64,000 bases of DNA from Alphaproteobacteria bacterium. Its GTDB lineage: Bacteria; Pseudomonadota; Alphaproteobacteria; UBA6615. Where the stretch lies: NCBI GenBank assembly GCA_039980135.1, contig JBDXCV010000009.1:1-64000 (forward strand). The letters run 5' to 3'. The first letter of the stretch is position 1. Every line of letters begins with the position of its first letter. Below are positions 35,601 to 43,196 of the stretch, in pieces. The translations under genes were made by a program, and so were the position numbers. Below the pieces are notes generated by a model. The model was not told the DNA's origin and did not search any database. It saw only the letters and a program-made list of their open reading frames with translations.

Positions 35601-36241
35601 TGCTCGAAGAAGCGCCCCGGAGCGCGGAACTTGTCGCGCTCGCCGTCGCCGGATTCGGTGCAGTAATTATTCTCTATTCGATTCTCCTGAGGCGAAGCAT
35701 TTTGGTCATGACGCTCGGTGCGCTGATCGGCGCCGGAGCGCTCATCTCGCCGATGTTGTTGCGCGACCGCCCCGTAAACGTCCTGATCGTCCAAAGTTCT
35801 GAATCCGGTATCGAAACCGTTCGCGCGGACAATTTCCATGGCGGCAGTTACACGGACGCTAATGGCCGCACGATCCACATCGATCGACAACCCGGCTGGG
35901 GACCCGTCGCCACCATTGTTGTCAACGACACAGCGCACCTCGTCCGCATTCTCGGTTATGCCTATTCCCAATCGGGACTGGGTGCCGGGGGCGAATCATT
36001 GATCGCTGTCATTCCGCCGGGCAGCATGTCCGCACTCGCCGTCACGCCAGCCCTCGCCACATCCGAAACAGAGCCACCACCCGAGACGATATCCGCGGCT
36101 GGACCGTTCTATGATTTGGTGATCGCCCAGTGGTCCCAGGTTCCATATGACGCCGCCCGTGACGGAACGATTGAATCGCTTCGGGCCAGAGTCGAGATCG
36201 CGGAACTCGTCTACGACAATACTGACTTCATTCGACCCTAA
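35600..36241 (+). CDS. Membrane protein of unknown function
   Basis: The start is ATG 35600, one base into the previous stop. The 213-residue protein begins MLEEAPRSAELVALAVAGF and has two membrane segments (LVALAVAGFGAVIILYSILL and ILVMTLGALIGAGALISPML), then a soluble domain of about 150 residues (VNVLIVQSSESGIETVRADN and GWGPVATIVVNDTAHLVRIL) that faces one side of the membrane. No homologue was recognised. Its stop codon falls in the right direct repeat and overlaps the YciI-like gene end by 4 bases, convergently. Confidence 0.55.
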   Translation: MLEEAPRSAELVALAVAGFGAVIILYSILLRRSILVMTLGALIGAGALISPMLLRDRPVNVLIVQSSESGIETVRADNFHGGSYTDANGRTIHIDRQPGWGPVATIVVNDTAHLVRILGYAYSQSGLGAGGESLIAVIPPGSMSALAVTPALATSETEPPPETISAAGPFYDLVIAQWSQVPYDAARDGTIESLRARVEIAELVYDNTDFIRP

Positions 36242-36328
36242 TCCCCGAACACCCAGCGATAGATCTGGAAATCGTCCTGATAACCGCCATTCGCGGAAAA
36301 CGGCTCATTCGCCCAGAATTCATCGGCG
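36238..36328 (-). repeat. Right direct repeat (3' end of the YciI-like gene)
   Basis: These 91 bases match 30861-30951 at 85 positions, with 36266-36328 identical to 30889-30951. The repeats have the same orientation and are 5377 bases apart. They bracket a block of five unknown genes. Confidence 0.9.
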
Positions 36329-36921
36329 GCGGCACGGTCGGGCAACTCGATCATCAGCGCCGAGCCCACATTCTCGGTTCCATCCGGTGACCGCAGAGGG
36401 CCACGGAAAATGAAACGGTCCTCATGGGCCTTGAAGAAATCCTCATGGGCTTTCAGATGCACGGCGATGAACGGCGCGGCATCGGGAATCTTCCAGCCGA
36501 AATACAGGAACTGCTGTTCACCCTTGCGCGCGTAGTCGGCCTGGCGCTTGATAAAACTGTTCGACCAGCGGCGAACGTCTGTCCGGTCATAGACCCCGGC
36601 CTTCGCCAGAGGGTCGTCGGCCGCAAAGGCCTCCGCGAATTCCCGGCCGCCGAGCTCGACGAACCACGCCGTCGCCCGGATATCGCTTTCGTCATCGTCG
36701 CCGACGATATGGCCGTAGCCGATCAGCTGGTCACCGAGTGACTTGGCATAGGCCTTCTGGGCTTCGAGGTTGGCGGCGCGGGCATCGGCCTGGCCGGGCT
36801 TGTCCCAGGCGACGATGACCCATTGTGCGGGCTTGTCGCGATAATATTGCGCCAGTTCATCCGGCGTCAGCCCGTAACGCGGGTCGTCGGGCTGATAGCC
36901 GGTGATTTTTTCGTCGCTCAT
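36238..36921 (-). CDS. YciI-family protein with two YciI-like domains
   Basis: The 227-residue protein has two tandem dimeric ferredoxin-like YciI domains. The first contains PAQWVIVAWDKPGQADARAA and GYGHIVGDDDESDIRATAWF, then EFAEAFAADDPLAKAGVYD. The second contains FIAVHLKAHEDFFKAHEDRF, GSALMIELPDRAAADEFWAN and a PFSANGGYQDDFQ end. YciI proteins are small cytoplasmic enzymes or scaffolds with an active-site His-Asp pair; here no function is fixed. It is intact, but the last 30 codons are repeated at the left end of the adjacent block. It converges with that block. Confidence 0.75.
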   Translation of the reverse strand: MSDEKITGYQPDDPRYGLTPDELAQYYRDKPAQWVIVAWDKPGQADARAANLEAQKAYAKSLGDQLIGYGHIVGDDDESDIRATAWFVELGGREFAEAFAADDPLAKAGVYDRTDVRRWSNSFIKRQADYARKGEQQFLYFGWKIPDAAPFIAVHLKAHEDFFKAHEDRFIFRGPLRSPDGTENVGSALMIELPDRAAADEFWANEPFSANGGYQDDFQIYRWVFGD

Positions 36922-36968
36922 GATGTTCCCTCAAGCCGCTGAATTTTTTCCATGTTCACGCGCCGGTC

Positions 36969-37004
36969 CGGGTGCGGTCAATATCTTCTGGTTGACCGCA
37001 CCCG
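36969..37004. repeat. 13-bp perfect inverted repeat
   Basis: Arms 36969-36981 and 36992-37004 are perfectly complementary, with a 10-base loop. It lies 48 bases upstream of the YciI-like start, in the divergent gap. No T-run follows, so an operator or RNA stem is as likely as a terminator. Confidence 0.65.
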
Positions 37005-37045
37005 CGAACGCGCCTACAAGCCGCGCCATGATCAACCGAACCGCC

Positions 37046-37123
37046 ATGATGAACTATATGTGGAAACTTGCCGCGCGACGCGCGAGCGAGGGCGGTTCCG
37101 TATTTGTGAGGACGATGGCTTAG
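37046..37123 (+). other. Possible 25-residue leader ORF before a terminator-like hairpin
   Basis: ATG 37046 opens MMNYMWKLAARRASEGGSV and ends at TAG 37121, 28 bases before the terminator-like hairpin at 37152. A short ORF then a terminator then a structural gene is the layout of attenuators. No repeated amino-acid codon run is present, and no clear ribosome site is seen, so this may be chance. It is recorded because the 304-base gap 36922-37225 otherwise holds only the inverted repeat and hairpin. Confidence 0.2.
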
Positions 37124-37151
37124 CACCCATCACATCACAGAAGATCGACGG

Positions 37152-37181
37152 ACCGCCGGCAACATGCACGGCGGTTTTTTT
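37152..37181 (+). terminator. Terminator-like hairpin upstream of the GNAT gene
   Basis: A 7-bp G+C stem (37152-37158 with 37169-37175), extended inward by two pairs, is followed by seven T. It lies 44 bases before the GNAT start, so it ends an upstream transcript or attenuates this gene. Confidence 0.75.
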
Positions 37182-37225
37182 GTGCGTGGACCCGGCAAAC
37201 AACCCAAGCGAGCGGGGACCGAACC

Positions 37226-37669
37226 ATGCAGAACGAATACAGACTAAGCGACGAACTCTCGACCATCGACTGGTGGCAGCTGGCCAACATCATGGCCGAT
37301 GCGAACCTGTTCGACCGCAAGGCGTTCGACATCGCACGCGCCTTTCACGGCAGCTATACCTCGGTCTTCGTATACAAGGGCGACACGCTCGTTGCCGCCG
37401 CGCGCGCCACATCCGACGGGGTCTACTACGCGACGGTGTTTGACGTGGTGGTGGCGACACAACATCAGGGACGCGGCGTCGGCCGGTTACTGATGGAGGG
37501 ACTGCTGGCGAAGCTGCCATTCGAGCGGATATTCCTGACGTCTGTCTTCGGCAAGGAAGATTTCTACGCGAAGTTCGGTTTCCTGGCGCAAACCAACGCG
37601 ATGGGACTTTATGAAGGGCCGGCACTGACGAGCGCCGTGCAACGCGGTATTCTCCAGGCCAACGCGTGA
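37226..37669 (+). CDS. GNAT-family N-acetyltransferase
   Basis: The 147-residue protein has the GNAT core: SVFVYKGDTLVAAARATSD (beta 2-4 region), VFDVVVATQHQGRGVGRLLM (the acetyl-CoA pyrophosphate loop Q/RxxGxG/A) and FERIFLTSVFGKEDFYAKFG (motif B). It transfers an acetyl group to an amine; the acceptor is unknown. A GCGGGGACC segment lies before the ATG. A terminator-like hairpin lies in its leader. Confidence 0.82.
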   Translation: MQNEYRLSDELSTIDWWQLANIMADANLFDRKAFDIARAFHGSYTSVFVYKGDTLVAAARATSDGVYYATVFDVVVATQHQGRGVGRLLMEGLLAKLPFERIFLTSVFGKEDFYAKFGFLAQTNAMGLYEGPALTSAVQRGILQANA

Positions 37670-37755
37670 TGTGCTCACGCGCTGTTTATTTCGATCGGGT
37701 GCGAGACCGGGCTAGTGCTGGTTCGGTCTTGCACTTTTCGCCCCGGAGGTATCCC

Positions 37756-38202
37756 ATGGCACACCTAACTCGTCTTCAACACTTGCTGACCGCGATGCTT
37801 CTCGCCGCGGCGATGGTTTTCATTATGCCCAACGATTCCGACGCCCAAGACACGATCACCACCTCCAGTGGCCTGCGCTATGTCGATAGCGCGCCTGGCG
37901 CCGGCGAGGCGGCCAAGGCCGGCGACAATGTGATCGTCCACTACACCGGCTGGCTCTATGTCGATGGCGAGAAGGGCAGCAAGTTCGACAGTTCCGTCGA
38001 TCGCAACCAGCCGTTCAACTTCCCGCTCGGCGCCGGCCGGGTGATCGGCGGCTGGGACGAAGGGGTCGCGGGCATGCGCCCGGGCGGCAAACGCACGCTG
38101 ATCATTCCGCCCGCACTCGGCTATGGCGCGCGCGGTGCCGGCGGGGTCATTCCCCCGAATGCCACATTGATGTTCGACGTCGAGCTGATCGAGATTCGCT
38201 AG
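37756..38202 (+). CDS. FKBP-type peptidyl-prolyl isomerase, exported
   Basis: The start is ATG 37756 with a strong GGAGGT site; an in-frame ATG at 37666 overlaps the preceding gene. The 148-residue protein has a signal peptide (LLTAMLLAAAMVFIMPND) and a single FKBP domain with NVIVHYTGWLYVDG, KFDSSVDRNQPFNFPLGAGR, VIGGWDEGVAGMRPGGKR and YGARGAGGVIPPNATLMFDV. It speeds Xaa-Pro bond rotation in periplasmic proteins. It lies 35 bases before the formate dehydrogenase catalytic gene, but probably has no direct link to it. Confidence 0.9.
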   Translation: MAHLTRLQHLLTAMLLAAAMVFIMPNDSDAQDTITTSSGLRYVDSAPGAGEAAKAGDNVIVHYTGWLYVDGEKGSKFDSSVDRNQPFNFPLGAGRVIGGWDEGVAGMRPGGKRTLIIPPALGYGARGAGGVIPPNATLMFDVELIEIR

Positions 38203-38237
38203 ACCTGCCCTCTCTGCCCGCGTGATATAATCGGGCC

Positions 38238-41009
38238 ATGAGTAACACGATCCGATTCACCCTCGACGGGCGCGAGGTCACGGCCGCGCCCGACGAGACC
38301 ATCTGGCAGGTCGCGGCCCGCGAAGGCACCGAGATTCCACATCTCTGCTATGCCCCCGAGCCGGGCTACCGGCCCGACGGCAACTGCCGCGCCTGCATGG
38401 TGCATATCGAGGGCGAACGGGTGCTGGCGGCATCCTGTCTGCGCAAGCCTGCCGACGGCATGGTGGTGGACACCGAGGCCGAACGGGCCCGCAAGGCCCG
38501 CGCGATGGTGATCGAGATGCTGGCGGCGGACCAGCCGGACCGCGCCACCGCCCATGACGCAGATTCCAGATTCTGGCAGTGGGCCGACCGCGTAAACATC
38601 GAATCCAGCCGTTTCCCGTCGCGCGATGCCACCCCCGAGGCCGATCCCAGCCACCCCGCGATGGCCGTCAATCTCGACGCCTGCATCCATTGCAACCTGT
38701 GTGTGCGGGCGTGCCGCGAGGTCCAGTCGAACGATGTCATCGGCATGGCCATGCGGGGGACTGAATCGAAGATCGTGTTTGATTTCGACGACCCCATGGG
38801 CCAGTCCACCTGCGTCGCCTGCGGCGAATGCGTCCAGGCCTGCCCCACCGGCGCCCTGCTGCCGTCGACGATGGTCGATGCGGCCGGCGTCGGCGTGGCG
38901 AAGGCCGACGAGACGGTCGACAGTGTCTGCCCCTTCTGCGGGGTCGGCTGCCAGATCACCTATCACCTCAAGGACGGCAAGATTCAGAAGGTCGATGGCC
39001 GCGACGGCCCGGCGAACGAGCAGCGCCTGTGCGTCAAGGGGCGGTTCGGTCTCGACTATGTGCATCATCCCCACCGGCTGACCACACCGCTGATCCGGAT
39101 AGACGGCATCGGCAAGCTCTGGGACGACCAGGTCGACCCGGCTGATCCCTCGACCCATTTCCGCGCGGCGAGCTGGGACGAGGCCCTCGAATTCGCGGCA
39201 GCCGGCCTGACCCGCACACGCGACGAACATGGCGGCCAGGCCGTCGCCGGGTTCGGTTCGGCCAAGGGCTCCAACGAGGAGGCATATCTTTTCCAGAAGC
39301 TGATCCGCGCCGGGTTCCGGACCAACAACGTCGATCACTGCACGCGGCTGTGCCATGCCAGTTCGGTCGCGGCGTTGATGGAGACCATCGGCTCGGGTGC
39401 GGTCACCGCGCCCTTCACCGCCGCCGAAGACACGGACTGCATCATCGTGATCGGCGCGCGTCCGACGGAAAATCATCCCGTGGCCGCCACCTACATCAAG
39501 GACGCGGCGAAACGCGGGGCGAAGCTGATCCTGATGGACCCGCGCGGTTATGCGCTGACCCGCCACGCCGATCACTTTCTCCAGTTCAAGCCGGGCACGG
39601 ACGTCGCGCTTCTGAATGCGATCATGCACACGATCGTCGCGGAAGACCTGACCGACGCGCAGTATATCGCCGGCTACACCGAAGACTACGAAGCGCTGCG
39701 CGCCTCGCTGACGGACTTCACGCCCGAAGCCATGGCCGACGTCTGCGGCATCGATGCCGAAACCATCAAAACCATCGCCCGGACCTATGCCAACGCCGAA
39801 CGCGCGATGATCTTCTGGGGGATGGGCATCTCCCAGCATGTGCACGGGACGGACAATGCACGCTGCCTGATATCGCTGGCGCTGATGACCGGCCATGTCG
39901 GCCGCCCCGGGACCGGCCTGCACCCGCTGCGCGGCCAGAACAACGTTCAGGGCGCATCGGACGCGGGCCTGATCCCCATGGTCTATCCCGACTATCAGAG
40001 CGTGGCCGACCCGGACATCAAGGCGAAGTTCGAGAGGCTCTGGGGGGTGGAGGACCTCAACCCCGAACCGGGGCTGACCGTGGTCGAGATCATGGACGCG
40101 GCGCGCGCGGGTGACATCCGGGCGATGTATGTGATGGGCGAGAACCCGGCCATGTCGGACCCGGACCAGCATCACGCCCGTCAGGGGCTCGCCGCATTGG
40201 ATCATCTCGTGGTGCAGGAAATCTTCCTCACCGAGACGGCATTTCATGCCGACGTCATCCTGCCGGCCTCGGCCTGGCCCGAGAAATCCGGCACGGTCAC
40301 CAACACCAACCGGCAGGTCCAGATGGGCCGCCCGGCCCTCGACGCACCGGGCGGCGCGAAACAGGATTGGTGGATCATCCAGGAGCTCGCACGCCGCGTC
40401 AGGCTCGACTGGAATTACGACGGCCCGGCGGATGTCTATGGCGAGCTGCGCGAGGCCATGCACTCGATCGACGGCATCAGCTGGGAACGGCTGGAACGCG
40501 AGGATGCGGTGATCTATCCGTGCGACGACGAGAACGCGCCGGGTACGGAAATCATGTTCGCAAGCGGTTTTCCAACACCCACGGGCCGGGGCAAGTTCGT
40601 CCCGACCGAAGTGCTGCCGCCGGACGAACTGCCGGACACCGACTATCCCATGGTGCTTTCGACCGGCCGGCTGCTTGAACACTGGCACACGGGTGCCATC
40701 ACGCGCCGTGCCACGATCCTCGACCATCTCGAACCCGAGGCGGTCGCCTCGCTGCATCCGCGCGAGATGAAGCGCCTCGACGTCTGGCCGGGCGACCCGA
40801 TCCGGGTCTCGACCCGGCGCGGCACCATCGAGATCGCGGCCCGGTCCGACCGGGACGTGCCCGAGGGCATGATCTTCATCCCCTTCTGTTTCGCCGAGGC
40901 GGCGGCCAATTTGCTGACCAACCCGCAGCTGGACCCGTTCGGCAAGATCCCCGAGTTCAAATTCTGCGCCGCGAAGGTGGAGGCCGGCGTCAAGAACGCT
41001 GCGGAATAA
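38238..41009 (+). CDS. fdsA: NAD-dependent formate dehydrogenase, catalytic subunit (FdsA type)
   Basis: The 923-residue protein has an N-terminal [2Fe-2S] domain (HLCYAPEPGYRPDGNCRACM), a NuoG-like His-Cys part, two ferredoxin sites (CIHCNLCVRACREV and CVACGECVQACPTG), and a Mo/W-bis-MGD part with its own cluster (VCPFCGVGCQITYHLKDGKI). The metal ligand is probably Cys in DHCTRLCHASSVAAL, the FdhF position where selenocysteine occurs in other species. The C-terminal pterin-binding domain carries TGRLLEHWHTGAITRRA. It oxidises formate, or reduces CO2, with the FdsGB fusion. FdhD, MobA and TupABC nearby serve its cofactor; FdsD was not found. Confidence 0.93.
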   Translation: MSNTIRFTLDGREVTAAPDETIWQVAAREGTEIPHLCYAPEPGYRPDGNCRACMVHIEGERVLAASCLRKPADGMVVDTEAERARKARAMVIEMLAADQPDRATAHDADSRFWQWADRVNIESSRFPSRDATPEADPSHPAMAVNLDACIHCNLCVRACREVQSNDVIGMAMRGTESKIVFDFDDPMGQSTCVACGECVQACPTGALLPSTMVDAAGVGVAKADETVDSVCPFCGVGCQITYHLKDGKIQKVDGRDGPANEQRLCVKGRFGLDYVHHPHRLTTPLIRIDGIGKLWDDQVDPADPSTHFRAASWDEALEFAAAGLTRTRDEHGGQAVAGFGSAKGSNEEAYLFQKLIRAGFRTNNVDHCTRLCHASSVAALMETIGSGAVTAPFTAAEDTDCIIVIGARPTENHPVAATYIKDAAKRGAKLILMDPRGYALTRHADHFLQFKPGTDVALLNAIMHTIVAEDLTDAQYIAGYTEDYEALRASLTDFTPEAMADVCGIDAETIKTIARTYANAERAMIFWGMGISQHVHGTDNARCLISLALMTGHVGRPGTGLHPLRGQNNVQGASDAGLIPMVYPDYQSVADPDIKAKFERLWGVEDLNPEPGLTVVEIMDAARAGDIRAMYVMGENPAMSDPDQHHARQGLAALDHLVVQEIFLTETAFHADVILPASAWPEKSGTVTNTNRQVQMGRPALDAPGGAKQDWWIIQELARRVRLDWNYDGPADVYGELREAMHSIDGISWERLEREDAVIYPCDDENAPGTEIMFASGFPTPTGRGKFVPTEVLPPDELPDTDYPMVLSTGRLLEHWHTGAITRRATILDHLEPEAVASLHPREMKRLDVWPGDPIRVSTRRGTIEIAARSDRDVPEGMIFIPFCFAEAAANLLTNPQLDPFGKIPEFKFCAAKVEAGVKNAAE

Positions 41010-41020
41010 ATAACCTCCAA

Positions 41021-41099
41021 TCGTCATGCGCGGACTTGATCCGCGCATCTCTGTCTCAACAGCTGAATGAGATGCCCGGGTCGAGCCCGGGCATGACGA
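41021..41099. repeat. Palindromic repeat, TCGTCATGC...GCATGACGA type
   Basis: The outer arms TCGTCATGC and GCATGACGA enclose two inner palindromes (around 41028-41046 and 41075-41091). This matches an interspersed repeat common between genes in many alphaproteobacteria. It follows fdsA by 11 bases and could end or stabilise that mRNA. Confidence 0.75.
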
Positions 41100-41170
41100 C
41101 TCTGGTAGCGGAATTGACTCCGGCCACCGGTCGCCCGAGACTTTCCCGCACGCCACCGGGAGGAACGCTC

Positions 41171-41725
41171 ATGGACACGCCGAAAGTTTCCACCGCCGAG
41201 ATGGAGCAGAACCATGTCGTCCGCTACGCCGACTGCAACGGCTCGGACCTCGCCTATCTCGACCAGCGCCTGCCCGGCCACGAGCGCGAGATCGTCAACG
41301 TCATCGGCATGAACGTGACCGAAAATCGTGACGACCCCGATCTCGTCCCGAAGCTGGGTAACGCCTTCGGCTTCTCGCTGGTCTACAACAAGCGGACCCC
41401 CGGCAGCGGCTCCGGCCCGGCCTTCCATGTCCACCAGACCGAAGAGGTGTTCGTGCCCATGAAGGGCACCTGGGAGGTGGTCTGGCTGGAGGGCGACGAG
41501 GAACGCGCCATCGCGCTTGAACCGCTTGATGTGGTCAGTGTGCCGGTCGGCGTGTACCGCGGCTTTCGCTGCATCACCGACGAAGACGACGCCCTGATGC
41601 TGGCAATCGTCGGCGGCCCCGAGGCAGGCAATGTCGCCTGGCACCCCAGTGTCATCGACCGCGCCCGGGAGACCGGCCTCGAAGTGGATGACGACGGGAA
41701 CCTCAAGGATGTCGCGGCGGGGTAG
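41171..41725 (+). CDS. Cupin-domain protein
   Basis: The start is ATG 41171 after GGAGGAACG; the frame is open further upstream but across the palindromic repeat. The 184-residue protein has a single cupin with GPAFHVHQTEEVFVPMKGTW (metal-type His-x-His and Glu) and VSVPVGVYRGFRCITDED. Cupins bind metals or small ligands; no substrate is clear. It lies between fdsA and mobA, possibly by chance. Confidence 0.78.
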   Translation: MDTPKVSTAEMEQNHVVRYADCNGSDLAYLDQRLPGHEREIVNVIGMNVTENRDDPDLVPKLGNAFGFSLVYNKRTPGSGSGPAFHVHQTEEVFVPMKGTWEVVWLEGDEERAIALEPLDVVSVPVGVYRGFRCITDEDDALMLAIVGGPEAGNVAWHPSVIDRARETGLEVDDDGNLKDVAAG

Positions 41726-41743
41726 AGCCACAACCGGCTAGCC

Positions 41744-41807
41744 GGGCGGGTCGCAGACCCGCCCCTACGGCCATAGACGAATGTAGGGGTGGGTTTCAAA
41801 CCCACCC
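41744..41807. repeat. Palindromic repeat, GGGCGGGT...ACCCACCC type (copy 1)
   Basis: Two palindromes (GGGCGGGTCGCAGACCCGCCC and, after a spacer, one with GTAGGGGTGGGTTTC and its complement) are joined by CTAC/GTAG segments. The same element occurs at 44764-44834. It lies just after the cupin gene. Confidence 0.75.
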
Positions 41808-41814
41808 GCATATC

Positions 41815-41852
41815 GAAAAAAGAAAAGGCCCGGCGCGTATTCGCACCGGACC
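41815..41852 (-). terminator. Rho-independent terminator on the minus strand
   Basis: Read on the minus strand, an 11-bp stem (41842-41852 with 41827-41837, two G-U pairs) and a four-base loop end in TTTTCTTTTTT. It lies about 250 bases after the mobA stop and ends that transcript or a separate RNA. Confidence 0.85.
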
Positions 41853-42060
41853 CCTCAGATCTAAGCAAGAGCATTTTCCACGGGCAGGTCTTCTTGTTCC
41901 CCCGTTCCCGCTGGTCGAGCGCCAGGCGCTCTTCCGTCTTTGCTCTCCTCTCCTCCCCTCCCTCGGGCCGTCGTGCACACCGCCTGAATTTTCTTCCGGC
42001 TGGTGCGCGACACCCCGACTTTGCCAGGGTGCTTTATTCTGCGGTCGCGATTTAAGTGAG
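41853..42060 (-). ncRNA. Candidate structured RNA or mobA 3' untranslated region
   Basis: On the minus strand this stretch has a 7-bp hairpin (42014-42034), a longer imperfect hairpin (41970-42010) with arms of about 12 pairs, and a 6-bp hairpin GAGCGC-CTG-GCGCTC (41917-41931), then the terminator at 41815. The purine-rich segment between them (about 41941-41966) is unpaired. It does not match tmRNA, RNase P, SRP or 6S patterns that I could test by eye. It could be a 3'-UTR-derived small RNA or an independent one. No protein-coding reading looks real. The 374-base gap 41726-42099 holds this, the terminator and the repeat. Confidence 0.35.
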
Positions 42061-42099
42061 TCCGGCGACAAGAGTCAATTCACGTCTCATCCCAGAGGA

Positions 42100-42723
42100 C
42101 TATTTCAAGCTTGTGAAAAATCTCTCCGCCGCCGCGACGTCTTCCGGACGGTTGATGTTGAAGAACGGATCGACCACCAACACGGGAAATGGAACCGCTG
42201 TCAGCCGGTGGCGCGCGGTCCAGCGATCGACCTTGCGAATGTCCTCATCGACCAGCGCGCGACGCAAATCCTCACGCAAACCGACTGGCCAGAGACCGAA
42301 TACCGGGTGCGTCCGCCCCCCGGATTCCGCGCATGCTAGGTCGGTATCGTCGAAATCAACGGCCTCAACGAAGCGCGCGACCAGGTCTTCGGGGAAGAAC
42401 GGCGCGTCCGTCGCAACCGTCACCACCCACTCACATTCGGGGGCGTTTTCCGCCGCCCAATCGAGGCCGGCGAGTATACCTGCCAGGGGACCTGCGAACC
42501 CCTCGACGGTATCGGGCACAACCGGCAATCCGAACGAGCCAAACCGTGCCGGATCGCCGTTGGCGTTGAGGGCGATTCGCGAGACTTGTGGCCTGAGACG
42601 TTCGATCGCGTGGGCCAGCAGGGGCCGCCCCGCGACCTCCTGCAGCGCCTTGTCGCCGCCGCCGAGGCGCCGCGCCTGCCCGCCGGCGAGGATGACGCCA
42701 AGAATGGACAAAGATTCACTCAA
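42100..42723 (-). CDS. mobA: Molybdenum cofactor guanylyltransferase MobA
   Basis: The protein has the MobA nucleotidyltransferase pattern: GVILAGGQARRLGGGDKALQ near the N-terminus, LPVVPDTVEGFAGPLAGILA, VVTVATDAPFFPEDLVARF and DPFFNINRPEDVAAAERF at the end. It attaches GMP to molybdopterin to give MGD, needed by formate dehydrogenase. No ATG or GTG is in a suitable place. The start used is TTG 42723, which overlaps the upstream stop (TTGA), giving 207 residues; TTG 42711 is also possible. A second, orphaned mobA 5' end lies at 43193-43312, so this start may be secondary. Confidence 0.8.
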   Translation of the reverse strand: MSESLSILGVILAGGQARRLGGGDKALQEVAGRPLLAHAIERLRPQVSRIALNANGDPARFGSFGLPVVPDTVEGFAGPLAGILAGLDWAAENAPECEWVVTVATDAPFFPEDLVARFVEAVDFDDTDLACAESGGRTHPVFGLWPVGLREDLRRALVDEDIRKVDRWTARHRLTAVPFPVLVVDPFFNINRPEDVAAAERFFTSLK

Positions 42724-43196
42724 TTCGAGCGGATCCGACCCAGCGCAATAAAGCCGAACAGCAAAACGCACAAAAAGGCGATGGGCGTACCGAGCAGCCA
42801 CGTCAGAAGCGAACCGACGAGCCAGATCGACATGACCGTGCGGGGAATATCTCCGTCGGGCGCCATCGCGACAAACCAGATAAGAATGCCAATATCGGCA
42901 ATCAGGATAGCCAAAAGCGCCCGAATGAACGCGGGCATGATCAGATCCGCCCGCCGGGCGAAAGCGAGGCTCCCGCGGCGAATCAGCCAGCGCGTCAGGA
43001 GTGCCGCGAAGACAAGCGTCGCGGCGGCAAACATCGCCGCCCCGAACCACGGCAGAATGGGCATCCCGACCACCAGCAGCCCATAGGACACGGCACCCGC
43101 GATCCCGAGCGGCGCCAGGGCAGCGATCGCAACCCACAGAACGCGCGGACGGCGGAACGCCCAGTCGTCTTCGATGAGGTCAGTTTGCTCAGTCAT
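42720..43196 (-). CDS. Four-helix membrane protein of unknown function
   Basis: The 158-residue protein (start MTEQTDLIEDDWAF) has four predicted membrane helices: VLWVAIAALAPLGIAGAVSY, ILPWFGAAMFAAATLVFAAL, PAFIRALLAILIADIGILIW and LVGSLLTWLLGTPIAFLCVL. No family was recognised. Its ATG overlaps the stop of a 39-residue mobA-like fragment, and its stop overlaps the TTG start of mobA, so it lies exactly between the two mobA pieces. Confidence 0.6.
   Translation of the reverse strand: MTEQTDLIEDDWAFRRPRVLWVAIAALAPLGIAGAVSYGLLVVGMPILPWFGAAMFAAATLVFAALLTRWLIRRGSLAFARRADLIMPAFIRALLAILIADIGILIWFVAMAPDGDIPRTVMSIWLVGSLLTWLLGTPIAFLCVLLFGFIALGRIRSN

Noticed and set aside
30861-36328. Insertion sequence as the cause of the 91-bp repeats
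   Set aside because: Repeats are direct, not inverted, far longer than typical target duplications, made of gene sequence, and no transposase lies between them.
38199-41156. A 985-codon open frame on the minus strand opposite fdsA
   Set aside because: It is fully antisense to a clear catalytic subunit, has no family similarity, and arises because GC-rich coding DNA with strong third-position bias leaves the opposite frame open.
41853-42060. Whether the structured segment is tmRNA, RNase P, SRP or 6S RNA
   Set aside because: The conserved short motifs of tmRNA, RNase P and SRP RNA are absent, and 6S could not be supported by eye, so it is left as an unclassified candidate.
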